Origin: Gammaproteobacteria bacterium
GTDB lineage: Bacteria; Pseudomonadota; Gammaproteobacteria; Pseudomonadales; Azotimanducaceae
Assembly: GCA_007694905.1 (NCBI GenBank)
Contig: REEU01000166.1
Coordinates: 1 to 38,312, forward strand
Direction of reading: 5' to 3'
DNA length: 38,312 nt
Shown here: positions 1-8,141 of the stretch, in pieces
Numbering within the stretch: the stretch's first letter is position 1
Layout of the letters: each line of letters starts with the position of its first letter
Notes under the pieces: generated by a model
Told to the model about the DNA's origin: nothing
What the model saw: the letters and a program-made list of their open reading frames with translations, nothing else
The model's database searches: none
Program-made: the position numbers and the translations under genes

Positions 1-302
1 CCCGTTGTGAAGACCTGACCATAATGCCATGATTCCATTGACACAGTAGTATTAGTTTAAACAGCGGAAAGGGACTTACCGCAAAGCAGTCGGGCTACCT
101 TGTGTCCGGACCGTAGTCAGGCTCACAGTGCTGCGAGCTTTCTAGGCAAGTGCTCGTCGGCCAACGCGAGGCTGAAGAGCATGAAGACACCCCCGGCTGA
201 CCACCACAAATGACCAGGAGGGCCATACCGGTCACTTGCAGCGGCCGGCGCGGAAACACGTCTACTGAGGGAAGATCGAACAACGCGCCGGCTGTAGCCC
301 GG
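1..302. other. Gene-poor start of the window
   Basis: No convincing intact gene is visible here. The first ~60 bases are more AT-rich than the rest of the window. On the minus strand, roughly 123-300, two overlapping frames together read like the C-terminal end of a small membrane protein: one frame gives VTGMALLVICGG, and another, ending at a stop at 123-125, gives GGVFMLFSLALADEHLP. A single base change would join them. This may be a decayed gene downstream of the 303-872 gene, or chance. Confidence 0.4.
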
Positions 303-872
303 TCAAGCTGCGCGCACCAAGCCCCGATAGCGGATCGCGATGCGCTGCGACAGCCAACGCAGCAGGAACATGCCAGCTGCCAGAGGCAGCACCGCCTCGA
401 GGCGTCCCACGGCAATGCCCACGGCCCCCGCAACGAGCAGCAGCATGGCCAGCGCCAGGCCCATCCCCATCGGCAGCAGAGACCACTCACGGCCGTCCGC
501 CAGGCGAATGACATCCTGCGTGTCGAGATCGCGGCCGATGGCCGCGGCAGGCAGCTTGAGGGCGGCGGTACCGATCACCAGCAGCGCCATGGGCAGGACC
601 AGCCAGGCGAAACCGATGCCCGCGAACATGCCGGCTCCCTCCGCCGGGAGCGCGGCATCGGAACCCAGTGCCAGCACCATGATCAGCAGCTTCGCGCACA
701 GAAGTGGTCCCAGGACGCCGGCGAACAGCGCACCGCTCCAGCGCAGCGTGTGGATCGGCGCGAAGCCTGTGCCATCCATGCCCAGTAGCTGCCGCTGGCG
801 GCGGATACACGGCACGGCGACGAGGATGAGGCTGGTGAACAGAACCACTAGGCCCATGAGAACTGCAGTCAT
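303..872 (-). CDS. Hypothetical multi-pass membrane protein
   Basis: A 189-residue protein with several hydrophobic segments (residues about 1-22, 45-70, 78-100, 130-165), so probably an inner-membrane protein with 4-5 helices. I do not recognise the family. The ATG at 872 is preferred to an upstream in-frame start because a strong ribosome site (GGGAGGGAA) lies just before it. A conserved-looking RQRQLLGMDG segment follows the first helix. It is divergent from the hemerythrin-like gene across about 227 bases, which presumably hold both promoters. No function can be assigned. Confidence 0.7.
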   Translation of the reverse strand: MTAVLMGLVVLFTSLILVAVPCIRRQRQLLGMDGTGFAPIHTLRWSGALFAGVLGPLLCAKLLIMVLALGSDAALPAEGAGMFAGIGFAWLVLPMALLVIGTAALKLPAAAIGRDLDTQDVIRLADGREWSLLPMGMGLALAMLLLVAGAVGIAVGRLEAVLPLAAGMFLLRWLSQRIAIRYRGLVRAA

Positions 873-1099
873 GACTTCCCTCCCTCGCTGCCGCCTCATT
901 CGAGATGTCTTCCAGGGCGGCTCTGTCCCCATGCTAGTGTGCGCCACGTCTCAAATCCAGCTAAAGGAATTGATCAGCACTTCCTTAACGTTCCTGCCCA
1001 CCGGCTGCCCCAGCGACGACTTGACGCATCCCTGCCAGCGTCCGATGCTGCCGGAGCTTTCATTGGCTACCCCTCGCTGGACAGCGGGAGCAGAGACAC

Positions 1100-1666
1100 A
1101 TGTCGAAACTGCTCGAACGGTTCGCCGCCGATCACAAACGGCTCAAACGACTGCTGTTCGTCCTGCGCGCGCAGCTCGATCGCTTCGACGACGATACGGA
1201 CCCGGACTATGAACGCCTGCTCGAGCTGCTGGAGTACGTCTCCGACTACGGTGACCAGTGGCATCACCCGGCAGAGGATCGTGCCTTTGCGCTGCTCGAT
1301 CCGGCTCGGTTGAACAGATCGCAGTCCAAGGCACTGGAGAAGGTCACCCAGCAGCATCGGGAGTTGCCGCGGCTGGCGCGAGACGTCCGGGAGGATCTCG
1401 AAGCGGTCATGCGCGGCATGGTCATTCCAAGGAGCAAGCTCGAGGAGGACGCCAGCAGCTATCTCTCGCAGCAGATCGAGCACCTAGCGCTCGAAGACGA
1501 CATCCTTTTTCCAGCGCTGGCCGAGCAACTCGATGACGAGCAGTGGGCGGCGCTGGACAAGGCCATGGCGACCCCGGGTGATCCCCTGTTCGACGCCCGC
1601 GACGGTGCCCGGTTCGACCGTCTCTACTTCGACATTCTGGAAGCCGAACACGGCGCGGACTCCTAG
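1100..1666 (+). CDS. Hemerythrin-like HHE-domain protein
   Basis: A 188-residue soluble, mostly helical protein. Hemerythrin-type spacing of candidate iron ligands is visible: DH near residue 12, WHHPAED near 54-60, QQH near 84-86, and IEH followed by LALEDDILFP near 122-133. Proteins of this class bind a di-iron centre in a four-helix bundle and act in oxygen, NO or iron/redox handling, but a specific role cannot be read from the sequence. The start has GGGAG 11 bases upstream. The stop codon overlaps the stop of the convergent flavoenzyme gene: both use a shared CTAG at 1663-1666. Confidence 0.85.
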   Translation: MSKLLERFAADHKRLKRLLFVLRAQLDRFDDDTDPDYERLLELLEYVSDYGDQWHHPAEDRAFALLDPARLNRSQSKALEKVTQQHRELPRLARDVREDLEAVMRGMVIPRSKLEEDASSYLSQQIEHLALEDDILFPALAEQLDDEQWAALDKAMATPGDPLFDARDGARFDRLYFDILEAEHGADS

Positions 1667-2823
1667 GCGGGCTTGAATCGCTCCGGCGCCACGACCTCCC
1701 GGGTGAGCCCGAGTTCAGCAAGATCCTCAGGCGGGGACTCGCCCAGAATGTCCGCCGCCATCCAACGTGCCGCCGCCGGAGCCGTCTGGAACCCGGTACC
1801 ACCCTGCCCAGCGGCCCAATAGAATCCAGACGCAGAGGCGTCGAAACCGAACACAGGCACTTCGTCGGGCGCGAACGTGCGCAGACCCGCCCAAGTCGCA
1901 ACGAAGCGTTTCACGCCCAGACGGGCCGCCTCTTCTGCACGAGCGACGGCAAGCGCGAGATCCATTTCTTCGGGTCGTGCATCGCAAGGTTCCGTCGGCG
2001 TAGCATCCGAAGGCGACAGCATCAGCGCGCCGGCTTCGGGCTTGAAGTAGAAGCTGTGCGCCGCGTCCGCCACCACCGGCCAGTCATCGACGGCGGACTC
2101 GGGCGGCGCGGCCACCAGCGCCGCGGTCCGACGTCGAGGTTCCAGCGGAACCGCCAAGGCACCTGCCAGCCCCGCGATGCGGCCTGCCCAGGCGCCGGCC
2201 GCATTGACGACGACCGGAGCGCGGAACACGCCTGCGGCCGTGGTCACCGTCCAGATGCCCGACCCATGCGCCATGGCGGTCACGTCAGCCGCGGTGACGA
2301 CCTCACCGGCATGGCGACGCAGCTGACGCAGCCAGCCCTGCAGCATGGCATCCGTGTCCAGGGCGAACACTTCACTGTCGAACACTGCGCGCCGCGCATA
2401 GCCCGGTACCAGGATCGGCAGCCGGGAGGCGGCCTCTTCGAGGCCGATCTCTTCGATGGCCGGACACAGCGGTCGCCAACGCGTCAGGAAGGCATCGAGC
2501 GCGTCCTCCTGCCCCGGCGGCGCCAGCGTCAGCGCGCCGCGCCGCGTCGCCAGCGCCACCTCGGTGAACTGCCGAGGCGGTGCGCGCAGGAAGTCCAGGC
2601 TACCCCGGGTCAGCGCGAATACGGGTTGGTTGCTGTAGGGCTCGATGTACAGCGCCGCCGAGCGTCCCGAGCTGTGGTAGCCGATGGCATCTTCGCGCTC
2701 CAACAGAACCACCGAAGCCGAGGGGGCGAGACTACCGGCGAGACAGATACCGGCAATGCCGGCACCGATGATCACCACGTCCGCATGGGTGGCGGTTGGC
2801 GCTGACTGTTCCACTGTTATCAT
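1663..2823 (-). CDS. FAD-dependent D-amino-acid dehydrogenase, DauA-like
   Basis: A 386-residue flavoprotein of the DAO fold. The FAD-binding GAGIAG motif is at residues 20-25, and the GYHSSGRSA segment (48-56) matches the active-site loop of Pseudomonas D-arginine dehydrogenase (DauA). Further matches to remembered DauA are DDWPVVAD, SFYFKPEAGALMLSP, WAGLRTFAPD and GFYWAAGQGGTGFQT. The family oxidises D-amino acids to imino acids and passes electrons to the respiratory chain rather than to oxygen; the actual substrate here is inferred only. The ATG at 2823 is used because the protein begins just before the Rossmann motif; the ribosome site is weak. It is divergent from the crotonase gene, with only 29 bases between start codons. 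Confidence 0.85.
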   Translation of the reverse strand: MITVEQSAPTATHADVVIIGAGIAGICLAGSLAPSASVVLLEREDAIGYHSSGRSAALYIEPYSNQPVFALTRGSLDFLRAPPRQFTEVALATRRGALTLAPPGQEDALDAFLTRWRPLCPAIEEIGLEEAASRLPILVPGYARRAVFDSEVFALDTDAMLQGWLRQLRRHAGEVVTAADVTAMAHGSGIWTVTTAAGVFRAPVVVNAAGAWAGRIAGLAGALAVPLEPRRRTAALVAAPPESAVDDWPVVADAAHSFYFKPEAGALMLSPSDATPTEPCDARPEEMDLALAVARAEEAARLGVKRFVATWAGLRTFAPDEVPVFGFDASASGFYWAAGQGGTGFQTAPAAARWMAADILGESPPEDLAELGLTREVVAPERFKPA

Positions 2824-2852
2824 CCGAGCTGGAGTTATGGGAGAGATGCACG

Positions 2853-3593
2853 ATGGCTGAACTGGTGACACGCCAAGAACAGGACGGCCTGTGCCGCCTG
2901 ACCCTTAATCGTCCGGACGCGCTCAATGCGCTGAGTCCTTCGATGTTCGTGGAGCTTCGCGCCCACATCGACGACCTTGCCGGTCGAACTGACGATATTG
3001 GTACCGTGATTCTATGCGGTGCCGGGCGCTCCTTCAGTGCGGGTAATGACCTGAAGGCAATCCAGGCAGGCGACATCGCCGCCTCGAAGCACTTTCAGGC
3101 GGAGACGATAGACGCACTGGAGGCCTTGCCGCAACCGGTGATCGGCGCCATCCATGGTCACTGCTACACGGGATCGCTGGAGCTCGCTCTCGGCTGCGAT
3201 CTGCTGCTTGCCGCAGAATCGGCTCGCTTCAGCGATACCCACGGCAAGTGGGGCATGTCGCCCACCTGGGGCATGAGTCAGCGCCTGCCCCGGCGGGTCG
3301 GCGTGCAGCGCGCGAAGGAGATGATGTTCTCGGGACGGGTGGTCAGTGGCGAGGAAGCCGTAGCGATCGGTCTTGTCCTGGAGTGCGTCCCGGACTCAGA
3401 CCTGCTGAGTCGCGCGGAAGCGATGGCGCGCGGCTTCCTCGAGCAATCCTGGTTCACGCTGCGGGCCGACAAGATGCTGGTCAACGCCGGCCTCGATCAC
3501 GCCGGCCGCGCGGGACTGGCCTTTGAGCGGGAGAACAGTCCCGGTCGCGGACCCGACCTCGAACAGCGGCTGGCAGCCTTCGGCAAAAAGTGA
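2853..3593 (+). CDS. Enoyl-CoA hydratase/isomerase family protein (crotonase)
   Basis: A 246-residue crotonase-fold protein. It has the oxyanion-hole regions FSAGNDLKAI and HGHCYTGSLELALGCD. The first catalytic glutamate of true hydratases is kept (SLELA). The segment that normally reads PExxLG is FSDTHGKWG, so the second glutamate is absent. This suggests an isomerase, a different acyl-CoA reaction, or an acyl-CoA-binding role. The start has a GGGAGAG ribosome site eight bases upstream; a longer in-frame start at 2796 would run into the divergent flavoenzyme gene and lacks a site. Convergent with the acyl-CoA ligase, 40 bases downstream. Confidence 0.88.
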   Translation: MAELVTRQEQDGLCRLTLNRPDALNALSPSMFVELRAHIDDLAGRTDDIGTVILCGAGRSFSAGNDLKAIQAGDIAASKHFQAETIDALEALPQPVIGAIHGHCYTGSLELALGCDLLLAAESARFSDTHGKWGMSPTWGMSQRLPRRVGVQRAKEMMFSGRVVSGEEAVAIGLVLECVPDSDLLSRAEAMARGFLEQSWFTLRADKMLVNAGLDHAGRAGLAFERENSPGRGPDLEQRLAAFGKK

Positions 3594-3633
3594 GGGAACG
3601 CCACCCCGGCTCGCATCCGACCCAGCGGGCCGG

Positions 3634-5226
3634 TCAGTTCACCATGCGCTCTCGGCCTTCCCAGTAGGGCTTGCGCAGCTCCCGCTTGAGAATCTTGCCG
3701 GACGGATTGCGCGGCAGTTCGGCAATGAAGTCCACGCTCTTTGGACACTTGAAGCCGGCGATGCGCTCGCGGGCGAAGCCGATGATTTCATTCGCGCTTG
3801 CCTCGGAGCCAGGCTTGAGCACCACCACCGCCTTCACCGCCTCGCCCCACTTCTCGTCCGGGATCCCGATCACTGCCACGTCCGCTACTGCGTGGTGACC
3901 GAAGATCGCATTCTCGACCTCGGCCGGATACACGTTCTCCGCGCCGGAGACGATCATATCCTTCACCCGGTCATGGACGTAGACGTAGCCGTCTTCGTCG
4001 AGATAACCGGCGTCACCGGTGTGCACGAAACCGTCGATCAGCGTTGCCGCGGTGGCGTCCGGCAAGTTCCAGTAGCCGCTCATGTTGCCCTTGGAATTGA
4101 TGCAGATCTCGCCGACCGCACGTGGGGGCAGCGGCTGATTGTCATCATCCACCACCTTCAACTCGACACCGGGCAGGGGCTTTCCGGCCGACTTCATCTT
4201 CTCGTTGGCACCGGTCGGATCATGATCCTCCGGGGGCAGATAGGTCGCCGTTCCGGTAGTCTCGGTCATGCCGTAGAGTTGAACGAAACCGCACTTGAAC
4301 ACACGGATCGCCTCACGCAGCAGGTCCAGCGGAATCGGCGATGCGCCGTAGAGCATGTACTTGATGCTGGAGAAATCCGTCTCGGCGCACTGCGGATGAT
4401 GCAGGCACAGACGCATGGCCGCGGGCACCATGAACAGTTTGGTGATGCCATTTTCAGCGATCGTGTCGAGGACGCGTCCGGGCTCGAACTCGTCGAGTAC
4501 GATGTTGGTGGCCCCCGCCATGAGGCCCTGGATCCCCCAGCCGGCACCACCGATGTGAAAACTGGGCATAGCCACCAGACTGACGTCGGTATCCGTCCAT
4601 TCATTCCACTCCATACCCTCACCCGACGGCTCGCGCCGCAGGTCGAAGAAGGCACGATTGGCAAGCTGCACGCCTTTTGGGTGGCCAGTCGTTCCCGAGG
4701 TGTACATCTGGATACAGATGTCATCCCGATCGCAGGGCACTTCAGGATCCTCCGACAGCTGCGCGTCACGCCAGTCGCCGTACTCCACCCACTCGCCGTG
4801 ACCCGGCGCCATGCCGATGATCCTGCGTACGGTGGTGAGTTCGGGAACGATCTTCGCGACCAGCGGAAAGAAGTCCGGGCCGACGAACATCACCTCGGCG
4901 CCGGAATCGTTGACCACGTAGGCCACCTCAGGCGGTGCGAGACGCCAGTTGATGCCCACCGATACCGCATTCGCCTTGGCGGCACCGAGTACGATCTCGT
5001 AGAAGCGATCCGAGTTCTTGTCCAGGAACGCGACCCGGGACTTCGGGCCAACGCCTTCAGCCATCAGGCCGTTGGCGACCCGATTCGTGAGGGCGTCGAA
5101 CTCCACGTAGGACGTGCTGCGATCACCGAACGCGAGCGCAGTCTTTTCTGGACGCTCACGCGCCTGGAAGCGGCACAGATCGGCCAGGGTCTCGACCGCG
5201 TCGATGGTGGCAGGCGCTTGTGCCAT
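3634..5226 (-). CDS. Acyl-CoA synthetase (AMP-dependent fatty-acid/aryl-acid CoA ligase)
   Basis: A 530-residue adenylate-forming ligase of usual length. The ATP-binding P-loop TSGTTGHPKG is at residues 176-185; the A5-type motif YGMTETTGTA and the hinge region HTGDAGYLDEDGYVYVHDR followed by KDMIVSGAENVYP are present, and a C-terminal PRNPSGKILKRELR carries the catalytic lysine. It activates a carboxylic acid to acyl-AMP and then acyl-CoA in the cytoplasm; the chain type is not evident. It lies 97 bases downstream of lutC on the same strand and could be read from that operon. The ATG has a GGAGAGCATT ribosome site. Confidence 0.93.
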   Translation of the reverse strand: MAQAPATIDAVETLADLCRFQARERPEKTALAFGDRSTSYVEFDALTNRVANGLMAEGVGPKSRVAFLDKNSDRFYEIVLGAAKANAVSVGINWRLAPPEVAYVVNDSGAEVMFVGPDFFPLVAKIVPELTTVRRIIGMAPGHGEWVEYGDWRDAQLSEDPEVPCDRDDICIQMYTSGTTGHPKGVQLANRAFFDLRREPSGEGMEWNEWTDTDVSLVAMPSFHIGGAGWGIQGLMAGATNIVLDEFEPGRVLDTIAENGITKLFMVPAAMRLCLHHPQCAETDFSSIKYMLYGASPIPLDLLREAIRVFKCGFVQLYGMTETTGTATYLPPEDHDPTGANEKMKSAGKPLPGVELKVVDDDNQPLPPRAVGEICINSKGNMSGYWNLPDATAATLIDGFVHTGDAGYLDEDGYVYVHDRVKDMIVSGAENVYPAEVENAIFGHHAVADVAVIGIPDEKWGEAVKAVVVLKPGSEASANEIIGFARERIAGFKCPKSVDFIAELPRNPSGKILKRELRKPYWEGRERMVN

Positions 5227-5323
5227 GGTGAATGCTCTCCAGGGAAAATAATGAGCGTGACTGAACGCCTCGGCATGCTACGAAGCACCCGCAGCCATGG
5301 CAACTGGCAGCGACCAGGTGCTG

Positions 5324-6004
5324 TCAATCAGCAGAGGAATCGTCGATCAACAGGATGTGAAGCCGAATGGGGCCGTGGGCGCCCATCAGCATGGTCATCT
5401 CGATGTCGCCACTGCGACTCGGACCGGTGATCCAGTTGACCGTCCGCGGCAGCGGTACTCCCCGTTCCCGCAGCGTGGCCCAGAGGTCTTCCGGCGTCCC
5501 CACCAGATCCCGGGTCTCTATCACGACCAGGTGATTGTCCGGCAGGAAGTTCGCGGTCACCGGATTCTCCGGCCCCGAAAGCATGGCCAGCGTTCCGGTC
5601 TCGGCAATTCCTGCCGCCGCCGTGGCCATGGCCACCGGATCACCTGATCGCACCAGACGCCGCTCTGCACTGACGCCGGCAGCTGCCCAGTCGCATTCAT
5701 TGAGGGGCGAAGCGGGCGCCACGACCACCGCGGGCGGCAGGCCGTGGTCACGACAGAAGTCCGCTGCCGCTGCCGGGATGGCCTCACGGTCTTTGAGACG
5801 AACCACGGTGGCCTGAGCCTGACCGGCCATGGCCACGAACAGCTCCGTCAGTTCCGGCTGCTGCAGCTGGCCGCGGACGGGAACCGTATTCGGCTGTGGC
5901 TGTTCCAGGCGCCGGGTCACCACATCTGGTTCCGCTTCCGGACCGCGGCGACCAAGCGCCTGACGCACCGCCGCGAACACTCTTTCGCGCCCAGCGTCGC
6001 TCAT
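5324..6004 (-). CDS. lutC: Lactate utilization protein C (LUD domain)
   Basis: A 226-residue LUD-domain protein. Typical features are GIAETGTLAMLSGPENP, NHLVVIETRDLVG, and the C-terminal ITGPSRSGDIEMTMLMGAHG. LutC is one of three LutABC proteins that convert L-lactate to pyruvate using Fe-S clusters rather than a flavin dehydrogenase. The ATG at 6004 is chosen because it begins four bases after the stop of the clpP-like gene, implying translational coupling; longer starts would overlap that gene. It is separated from lutB by the protease gene, which is not the usual order. Confidence 0.9.
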   Translation of the reverse strand: MSDAGRERVFAAVRQALGRRGPEAEPDVVTRRLEQPQPNTVPVRGQLQQPELTELFVAMAGQAQATVVRLKDREAIPAAAADFCRDHGLPPAVVVAPASPLNECDWAAAGVSAERRLVRSGDPVAMATAAAGIAETGTLAMLSGPENPVTANFLPDNHLVVIETRDLVGTPEDLWATLRERGVPLPRTVNWITGPSRSGDIEMTMLMGAHGPIRLHILLIDDSSAD

Positions 6005-6008
6005 GGGG

Positions 6009-6593
6009 TCAGTCGAGTTCCCGGGCGCTGCTGATGATCCTGCCGACCGCACCGTAGGCCTTGGCCTCCTCAGCCGTCATCCAGTAATCACGCTCCGTGT
6101 CCTGCTCGATGCGCTCGAGGGACTGCCCGGTGCGCTCCGCGATGATCTGATTGATGCGCGACCGCATCTTGATGATCTCCCGGGCATGGATCTCGATGTC
6201 CGCCGCATCGCCACCGAATCCGCCCGCAGGCTGGTGGATGAGGAAGCGGGTGTTGGGCAGGGCGAGCCGGTTCTCCCGCTCGGCTGCCAGATAGATCAGG
6301 AACGCCGCGCTGCCCACCCAGCCCGTACCGATGATGCGGACCTTCGGCTCGATGAAGCGGATGACGTCGTAGATGCTGTCACCGGACTCCACGTGCCCCC
6401 CCGGAGAGCTCAGGTAGAGCGTGATCGGATCGCTGCTTTCCTGGGCCAGCGCCAATAGCTTGCCCACCGTGCTCCGGGTCGAATCCTTGTCGATCTCGCC
6501 AAACAGGGAGATGACCCGGTTCTTGAACAGCGTGGCTTCTACCAGGGCGGATTTCTGGGCGGCGTTGACCGCCTCGTCGAGCGGTTCAGTCAT
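6009..6593 (-). CDS. ClpP-family serine protease (ClpP2-like paralogue)
   Basis: A 194-residue protein of ClpP length and fold. The Ser-His-Asp triad is visible: S95 in GWVGSAAF, H120 in FLIHQPAGG and D169 in ERDYWMTAEEA. The substrate-pocket strand YLSSPGGHVESGD (60-72) is typical. Around the nucleophile it departs from canonical ClpP (GQAASMGAFL), being one residue shorter, which fits a divergent paralogue rather than the housekeeping ClpP; no clpX or tig lies nearby. It would form the proteolytic chamber for an AAA+ unfoldase such as ClpX or ClpA, or act alone on peptides. It sits between lutB and lutC, with its own promoter-like sequence upstream. Confidence 0.88.
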   Translation of the reverse strand: MTEPLDEAVNAAQKSALVEATLFKNRVISLFGEIDKDSTRSTVGKLLALAQESSDPITLYLSSPGGHVESGDSIYDVIRFIEPKVRIIGTGWVGSAAFLIYLAAERENRLALPNTRFLIHQPAGGFGGDAADIEIHAREIIKMRSRINQIIAERTGQSLERIEQDTERDYWMTAEEAKAYGAVGRIISSARELD

Positions 6594-6637
6594 GCAATGT
6601 CTCCATAGGTCGATGACTTCGCTTGCGCGGCGTGCGG

Positions 6638-6667
6638 ATTCTACTGCAAAGGATGCCCGCCTGTCGG
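6638..6667 (-). promoter_or_regulatory. Putative sigma-70 promoter for clpP-like and lutC
   Basis: On the minus strand, CCGACA (6667-6662) and TAGAAT (6643-6638) are separated by 18 bases, a fair match to TTGACA/TATAAT. They lie in the 84-base gap between lutB and the protease gene, giving a leader of about 35-40 bases. This would let the protease and lutC be expressed apart from lutAB. Reading by eye only. Confidence 0.4.
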
Positions 6668-6677
6668 ACCGCCGGCA

Positions 6678-8102
6678 TCACTCCTCGCTGCGACGTCGGC
6701 GCCAGGCGGCGTGGAACGTTTCTCCAGCGGGCGCAGGCAGGTCGCGCCAGGCGGTCCATCCGCGACCGAGGGGCAGTCGGCTCAAGTGCCCACGGCGCCC
6801 GCCGATCAGCTTCAGCAGGCGCGCCCCGGTGCCGGCCAGCAACCGGTACAGCCGCGGCCGGCGGGCCGCGAACGCCCATACCGCGATGCCGATGCGCTGG
6901 CCTCGCGGTGCCAGGCCCGCATCGAACTCCCGCTCCCGCCAGTGGCGCATCATCTTCGGCAGCGGGATGCGCACCGGGCAGACCGCTTCGCAGGCCCCGC
7001 AGAACGTCGACGCGTTGGGAAGATGGCCCGCTGCATCGATGCCGGCCAGGGACGGCGTCAGCACCGCACCCATGGGGCCCGGATAGACAGAACCATAGGC
7101 CTGACCGCCCACCTGCCCATAAACCGGGCAGTGATTGAGGCAGGCGCCGCAGCGGATGCAGCGCAGCATGTCCTGGAACGCGGTGCCGAGCATGCTGCTG
7201 CGGCCGTTGTCGACGAGGACTACATGGAACGCTTCAGGTCCGTCGGGATCTTCCGGGCGGCGCGGGCCGGTGGAGAACGTGTTGTAGACCGACGCCTCCT
7301 GGCCGGTTGCGGAACGCGAGAGCAGCCGGATCAGCGTGCTCGCGTCCTCGAGCGTCGGCACGATCTTCTCGATGCCGGTGACGGCGATGTGCACCTTGGG
7401 CAGCGACTGAGTCAGATCGCCATTGCCCTCGTTGGTGACGATCACCGTGGTCCCCGTCTCGGCGATGGCGAAATTGGCGCCGGTGATGCCCACATCCGCT
7501 TCGAGAAAATGGCGCCGGATCACCGATCGCGCCTCGGCCATCAATGCCGACGCCTCCTCGCGACCGCCCGGGGGAGCCTCCCCGTGGTGGGCAGCGAACG
7601 CTTCCGCGACCTGAGCTTTCACCACGTGAATGGCCGGCGCGACGATGTGGCTCGGCCGTTCATTGCGCAACTGCACGATGTATTCGCCGAGATCGGTCTC
7701 GAGGCAGGTGATCCCGTGCGCGGCGAGATGGTGGTTGAGTTCGATCTCCTCGGTGACCATGGACTTGCCCTTGGTCACTTTGCGCGCATTGGCGGCACGG
7801 CAGATGTCGAGAATGATAGCGTTGGCGGCCGCTGCGTCCGGCGCGAAGTGGACGTGCCCGCCTCGCTCCTTCACGGCCGCCTCGAAACGCAGCAGGTAGT
7901 GATCGAGGTGGTTCAGCGTGTGGTCCCGAATCGCCGCGGCCTCGTCGCGCAGACGATCGAACTCAGGCAGGCGGTCCACCGCGGCGCTGCGCATCACGGA
8001 CAGGCCAAGCTTCAGTTTGCCCAGCGCCTGCTGCAGATTGACATCCGCACGGGCGACCCGGACCTGTTCGGGAAAGCGCTTGCTGCTGGTTTCGAGCGTC
8101 AT
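6678..8102 (-). CDS. lutB: Lactate utilization iron-sulfur protein B
   Basis: A 474-residue protein of LutB length. The N-terminal two thirds form the LUD-type domain (GITGANFAIAETGT; VHIAVTGIEKIVPTL). Two [4Fe-4S] motifs follow: C315, C318, C321, C325 in CIRCGACLNHCP, and C368, C371, C375 in CGACEAVCP. The C-terminal tail is basic and tryptophan-rich, as is common in LutB. With LutA and LutC it forms the L-lactate oxidation complex in the cytoplasm. It starts at an ATG 39 bases downstream of lutA. No lactate permease or LutR-type regulator is in the window. Confidence 0.94.
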   Translation of the reverse strand: MTLETSSKRFPEQVRVARADVNLQQALGKLKLGLSVMRSAAVDRLPEFDRLRDEAAAIRDHTLNHLDHYLLRFEAAVKERGGHVHFAPDAAAANAIILDICRAANARKVTKGKSMVTEEIELNHHLAAHGITCLETDLGEYIVQLRNERPSHIVAPAIHVVKAQVAEAFAAHHGEAPPGGREEASALMAEARSVIRRHFLEADVGITGANFAIAETGTTVIVTNEGNGDLTQSLPKVHIAVTGIEKIVPTLEDASTLIRLLSRSATGQEASVYNTFSTGPRRPEDPDGPEAFHVVLVDNGRSSMLGTAFQDMLRCIRCGACLNHCPVYGQVGGQAYGSVYPGPMGAVLTPSLAGIDAAGHLPNASTFCGACEAVCPVRIPLPKMMRHWREREFDAGLAPRGQRIGIAVWAFAARRPRLYRLLAGTGARLLKLIGGRRGHLSRLPLGRGWTAWRDLPAPAGETFHAAWRRRRSEE

Positions 8103-8141
8103 ACGCGACCGGCTCCATCTTTCGGGACAACCATGGGTTGA

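Noticed and set aside
3523-5430. Long plus-strand open frame opposite the acyl-CoA ligase
   Set aside because: Mirror of a GC-rich gene. The minus strand carries the P-loop and hinge motifs of a real ligase.
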